This document shows positions 4,323 through 6,005 of a stretch of DNA of 6,005 bases, piece by piece. Numbering within the stretch: the stretch's first letter is position 1; each line of letters begins with the position of its first letter. The translations under genes and the position numbers were made by a program. The notes below the pieces were generated by a model. It saw only the letters and a list, made by a program, of their open reading frames with translations. It ran no database searches and was not told the origin of the DNA. The stretch spans positions 1-6,005 of the forward strand of contig JAMDCE010000391.1 of the NCBI GenBank assembly GCA_023489135.1. Reading direction: 5' to 3'. This DNA is from Chloroflexota bacterium (GTDB lineage: Bacteria; Chloroflexota; Chloroflexia; JAMDCE01).

Positions 4323-6005
4323 TCAGCCAGCCTCTCCTTGGAGAGGCAGGGAAACGTAGAAAGTCGTTCCTTTCCCCTCCTCGCTCTCAAACCACATGCT
4401 GCCTCCGAGCTGGGTGACGATCTCCTTGCTGATGAAAAGACCCAAGCCCAGACCCTTCGGCCTCGGGCCCTTCGGTGGCGGCACCCGGTAGAATCTCTCA
4501 AATATGTGAGGCCGGTCCTCCTCAGGGATGCCAGGGCCGTAATCGCGCACCGTGACCTGGGCGAAGCCGTGAATGGAACTGACACTAACATCAATCCGCT
4601 CTCCTTTTGGGCTATATTTGACGGCGTTGTCCACGAGGTTGACAAAGACCTCTTCAAGGCGGGCCGGATCCCAATTACCGACAATTGCGGCCGGCTCGGC
4701 TCCTAAATTGATCTGGTGTCGCGGGGCGACAACCTGCATCTCATCAACGACTCTCCGGATCAAGCTCACTAGATTAGTCGACTGCAGATGCAGCTCAAAT
4801 CGCCCGGTTTGGATACGGGAGACATCTAGCAGGGTGTTAACCAAATCTATCAACCGGTCCGTCTGCCCTAGAATGATATTGCCGATCTTCAGCTCCTCTT
4901 CATGGCCAGGTTCTTGAACCTTCCTTAAAAGGAGCTGACTGAAGCCCTTGATGGTCGTAAGAGGATTCTTCAGCTCGTGCGTGGCGACGGAGAAGAACTC
5001 GTCTTTGGCCCGGTCCAGTTCTCGCAGCGTCTCGACGTGCTCTTTCTCCTTGGCATACAGTCGCGCGTGGTCGATGGCTACCGCAGCCTGGTTCGCCAGG
5101 GAGCCCAGGAGTCTGGCTTCGACATCGGTGAAGCTAGTGGGCCTGCGGTTGAAGACATAGAGGACCCCGAGCAGCCTGGAATTCTCTAAGAGAGGAGCGG
5201 CGATGCCTGAGACTATTCCCTCGTTCCGCAGCACCTCCGTCGCCGGTTGCCGCAATCCCACCGCGGCCGGATAATTTTCGGTAACAACAGGTTCTCTTTT
5301 TTCCGCCGCAAGACCGGCCAGGCCCTGATCGGAGCGCAGCTTGAGGTGGCGGAGAGCCTCGGTGCGCACACCTACCGAGGCGACCATCTCCAGTGTCATG
5401 CCGTCCTCGTCGGCGAGGGAAAGGAAGGCTGTATCGCTTTGGAGGAGTTGGCGGGCCTTCACCACAATGAGGTCGAGAATGTGTCCCAACTCGAGTCTGG
5501 ACACGATCGCCTGGGAACTCTCGTTGAGAGCGACCAGAAGCCTGTTGAGGTCCACTATCGATCGAGAGGCTTCGATCACCAGGACTTCCGCCACGGACAC
5601 GGCGATGATGAGAGCAGAAAGGGCCCGGAACAACTGCGGAGGAACGCCGAAGGTAGAGATGAACCAGGCTGTGTTGAGGCTAGAGGCGGGGAAAAAAGGG
5701 GCCGGGAAGACGACCAACCCCGCCAGAACAGCATAGACAGCAAAGGCCACAGCGGCAACACGGAGATAATTCGCGGCTCGCCGCGCTGTCTTTCCCTTCC
5801 AGGAGTGGGCAATCAGTCCCAGACCAAGGGCCGTGGTTCCAGCGCCAGGGAAACCCAGGATATAGCGGGCCGCACACTCCGTCGTGGTCCACCAGAGCGG
5901 CGTAAGGAATGGAGCGAAGGTAAAGCCGACGATAAGAGCCACCGCCATCCACCCCAGGAAGAAAGCTGTGGGCAGAGCCGCCACCGAAGGGCCCGAGGCC
6001 GAAGG
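4323..6005 (-). CDS. Membrane-bound GAF-domain sensor histidine kinase, 5' end outside window
   Basis: Two-component sensor kinase, numbered here from a GTG at 5984. About four hydrophobic helices lie at 7-27, 38-60, 72-94 and 117-137, the end of an integral membrane sensor. A GAF domain spans about 155-310. The HisKA domain has the H-box SVATHELKNPLTTIKGF with phospho-acceptor H336. The HATPase_c domain has the N box NLVDNAVKYSP (N449, N453), G1 DYGPGIP at 481-487, F box IFERF and G2 GLGLGL at 511-516. All catalytic motifs are intact, so an active kinase is expected. The frame stays open to the right edge, and the GTG at 5984 has no ribosome binding site, so more N-terminal membrane sequence probably lies outside. 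No receiver domain is fused and no response regulator is in the window, so the partner and signal are unknown. The CDF gene follows after 97 nt. Confidence 0.94.
   Translation of the reverse strand, partial: PSASGPSVAALPTAFFLGWMAVALIVGFTFAPFLTPLWWTTTECAARYILGFPGAGTTALGLGLIAHSWKGKTARRAANYLRVAAVAFAVYAVLAGLVVFPAPFFPASSLNTAWFISTFGVPPQLFRALSALIIAVSVAEVLVIEASRSIVDLNRLLVALNESSQAIVSRLELGHILDLIVVKARQLLQSDTAFLSLADEDGMTLEMVASVGVRTEALRHLKLRSDQGLAGLAAEKREPVVTENYPAAVGLRQPATEVLRNEGIVSGIAAPLLENSRLLGVLYVFNRRPTSFTDVEARLLGSLANQAAVAIDHARLYAKEKEHVETLRELDRAKDEFFSVATHELKNPLTTIKGFSQLLLRKVQEPGHEEELKIGNIILGQTDRLIDLVNTLLDVSRIQTGRFELHLQSTNLVSLIRRVVDEMQVVAPRHQINLGAEPAAIVGNWDPARLEEVFVNLVDNAVKYSPKGERIDVSVSSIHGFAQVTVRDYGPGIPEEDRPHIFERFYRVPPPKGPRPKGLGLGLFISKEIVTQLGGSMWFESEEGKGTTFYVSLPLQGEAG

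Overview
The window comes from a bacterial chromosome of moderately high GC. All six coding segments are ordinary chromosomal genes, and I see no insertion sequences, phage genes, tRNA/rRNA or CRISPR array. The mix of genes (a fused ChlI/ChlD-type chelatase, a GYD-domain protein, a helical protein with the WLL-x-GP-x-W-x-x-YRT-x-LDLL opening, and a membrane GAF histidine kinase) recalls uncultured environmental bacteria such as Chloroflexota. That placement is a weak inference from protein style only.

Layout, left to right. Positions 1-1599 (minus strand) hold one chelatase gene split across two reading frames. The AAA+ ChlI-like part plus acidic linker runs from 1599 to a TAG at 295. The von Willebrand A (VWA) part continues in the -1 frame to the left edge and has no usable start of its own. 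The junction is a run of nine A in the mRNA, one codon before the stop. This is the layout expected when one chlD gene yields both a small (I-like) and a medium (D-like) chelatase subunit by programmed frameshifting, and it is the most interesting item here. Directly upstream, 30 nt away, a 323-residue uncharacterised helical protein (2601-1630) appears to be the first gene of the same transcript. A good sigma-70-like promoter (TTGATA-N18-TATACT) and a 5'-UTR hairpin beside its ribosome binding site precede it.

The region 2602-2988 is a divergent intergenic stretch. On the plus strand, 2989-3276 encodes a small GYD-domain protein. It converges on a minus-strand cation diffusion facilitator (CDF) transporter (4226-3330, TTG start), in which the usual metal-binding histidine of transmembrane helix 5 is replaced by arginine. 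Upstream of that gene, again on the minus strand, a membrane-bound GAF/HisKA/HATPase_c histidine kinase runs off the right edge, so its N-terminus is missing.

Functionally, the chelatase I/D subunits would form the AAA+ motor that helps a large subunit (CobN or ChlH/BchH type, not in the window) insert Co2+ or Mg2+ into a tetrapyrrole. The CDF exporter handles divalent metal. Apart from this loose metal theme, I see no evidence that the left operon and the right-hand genes form one system.
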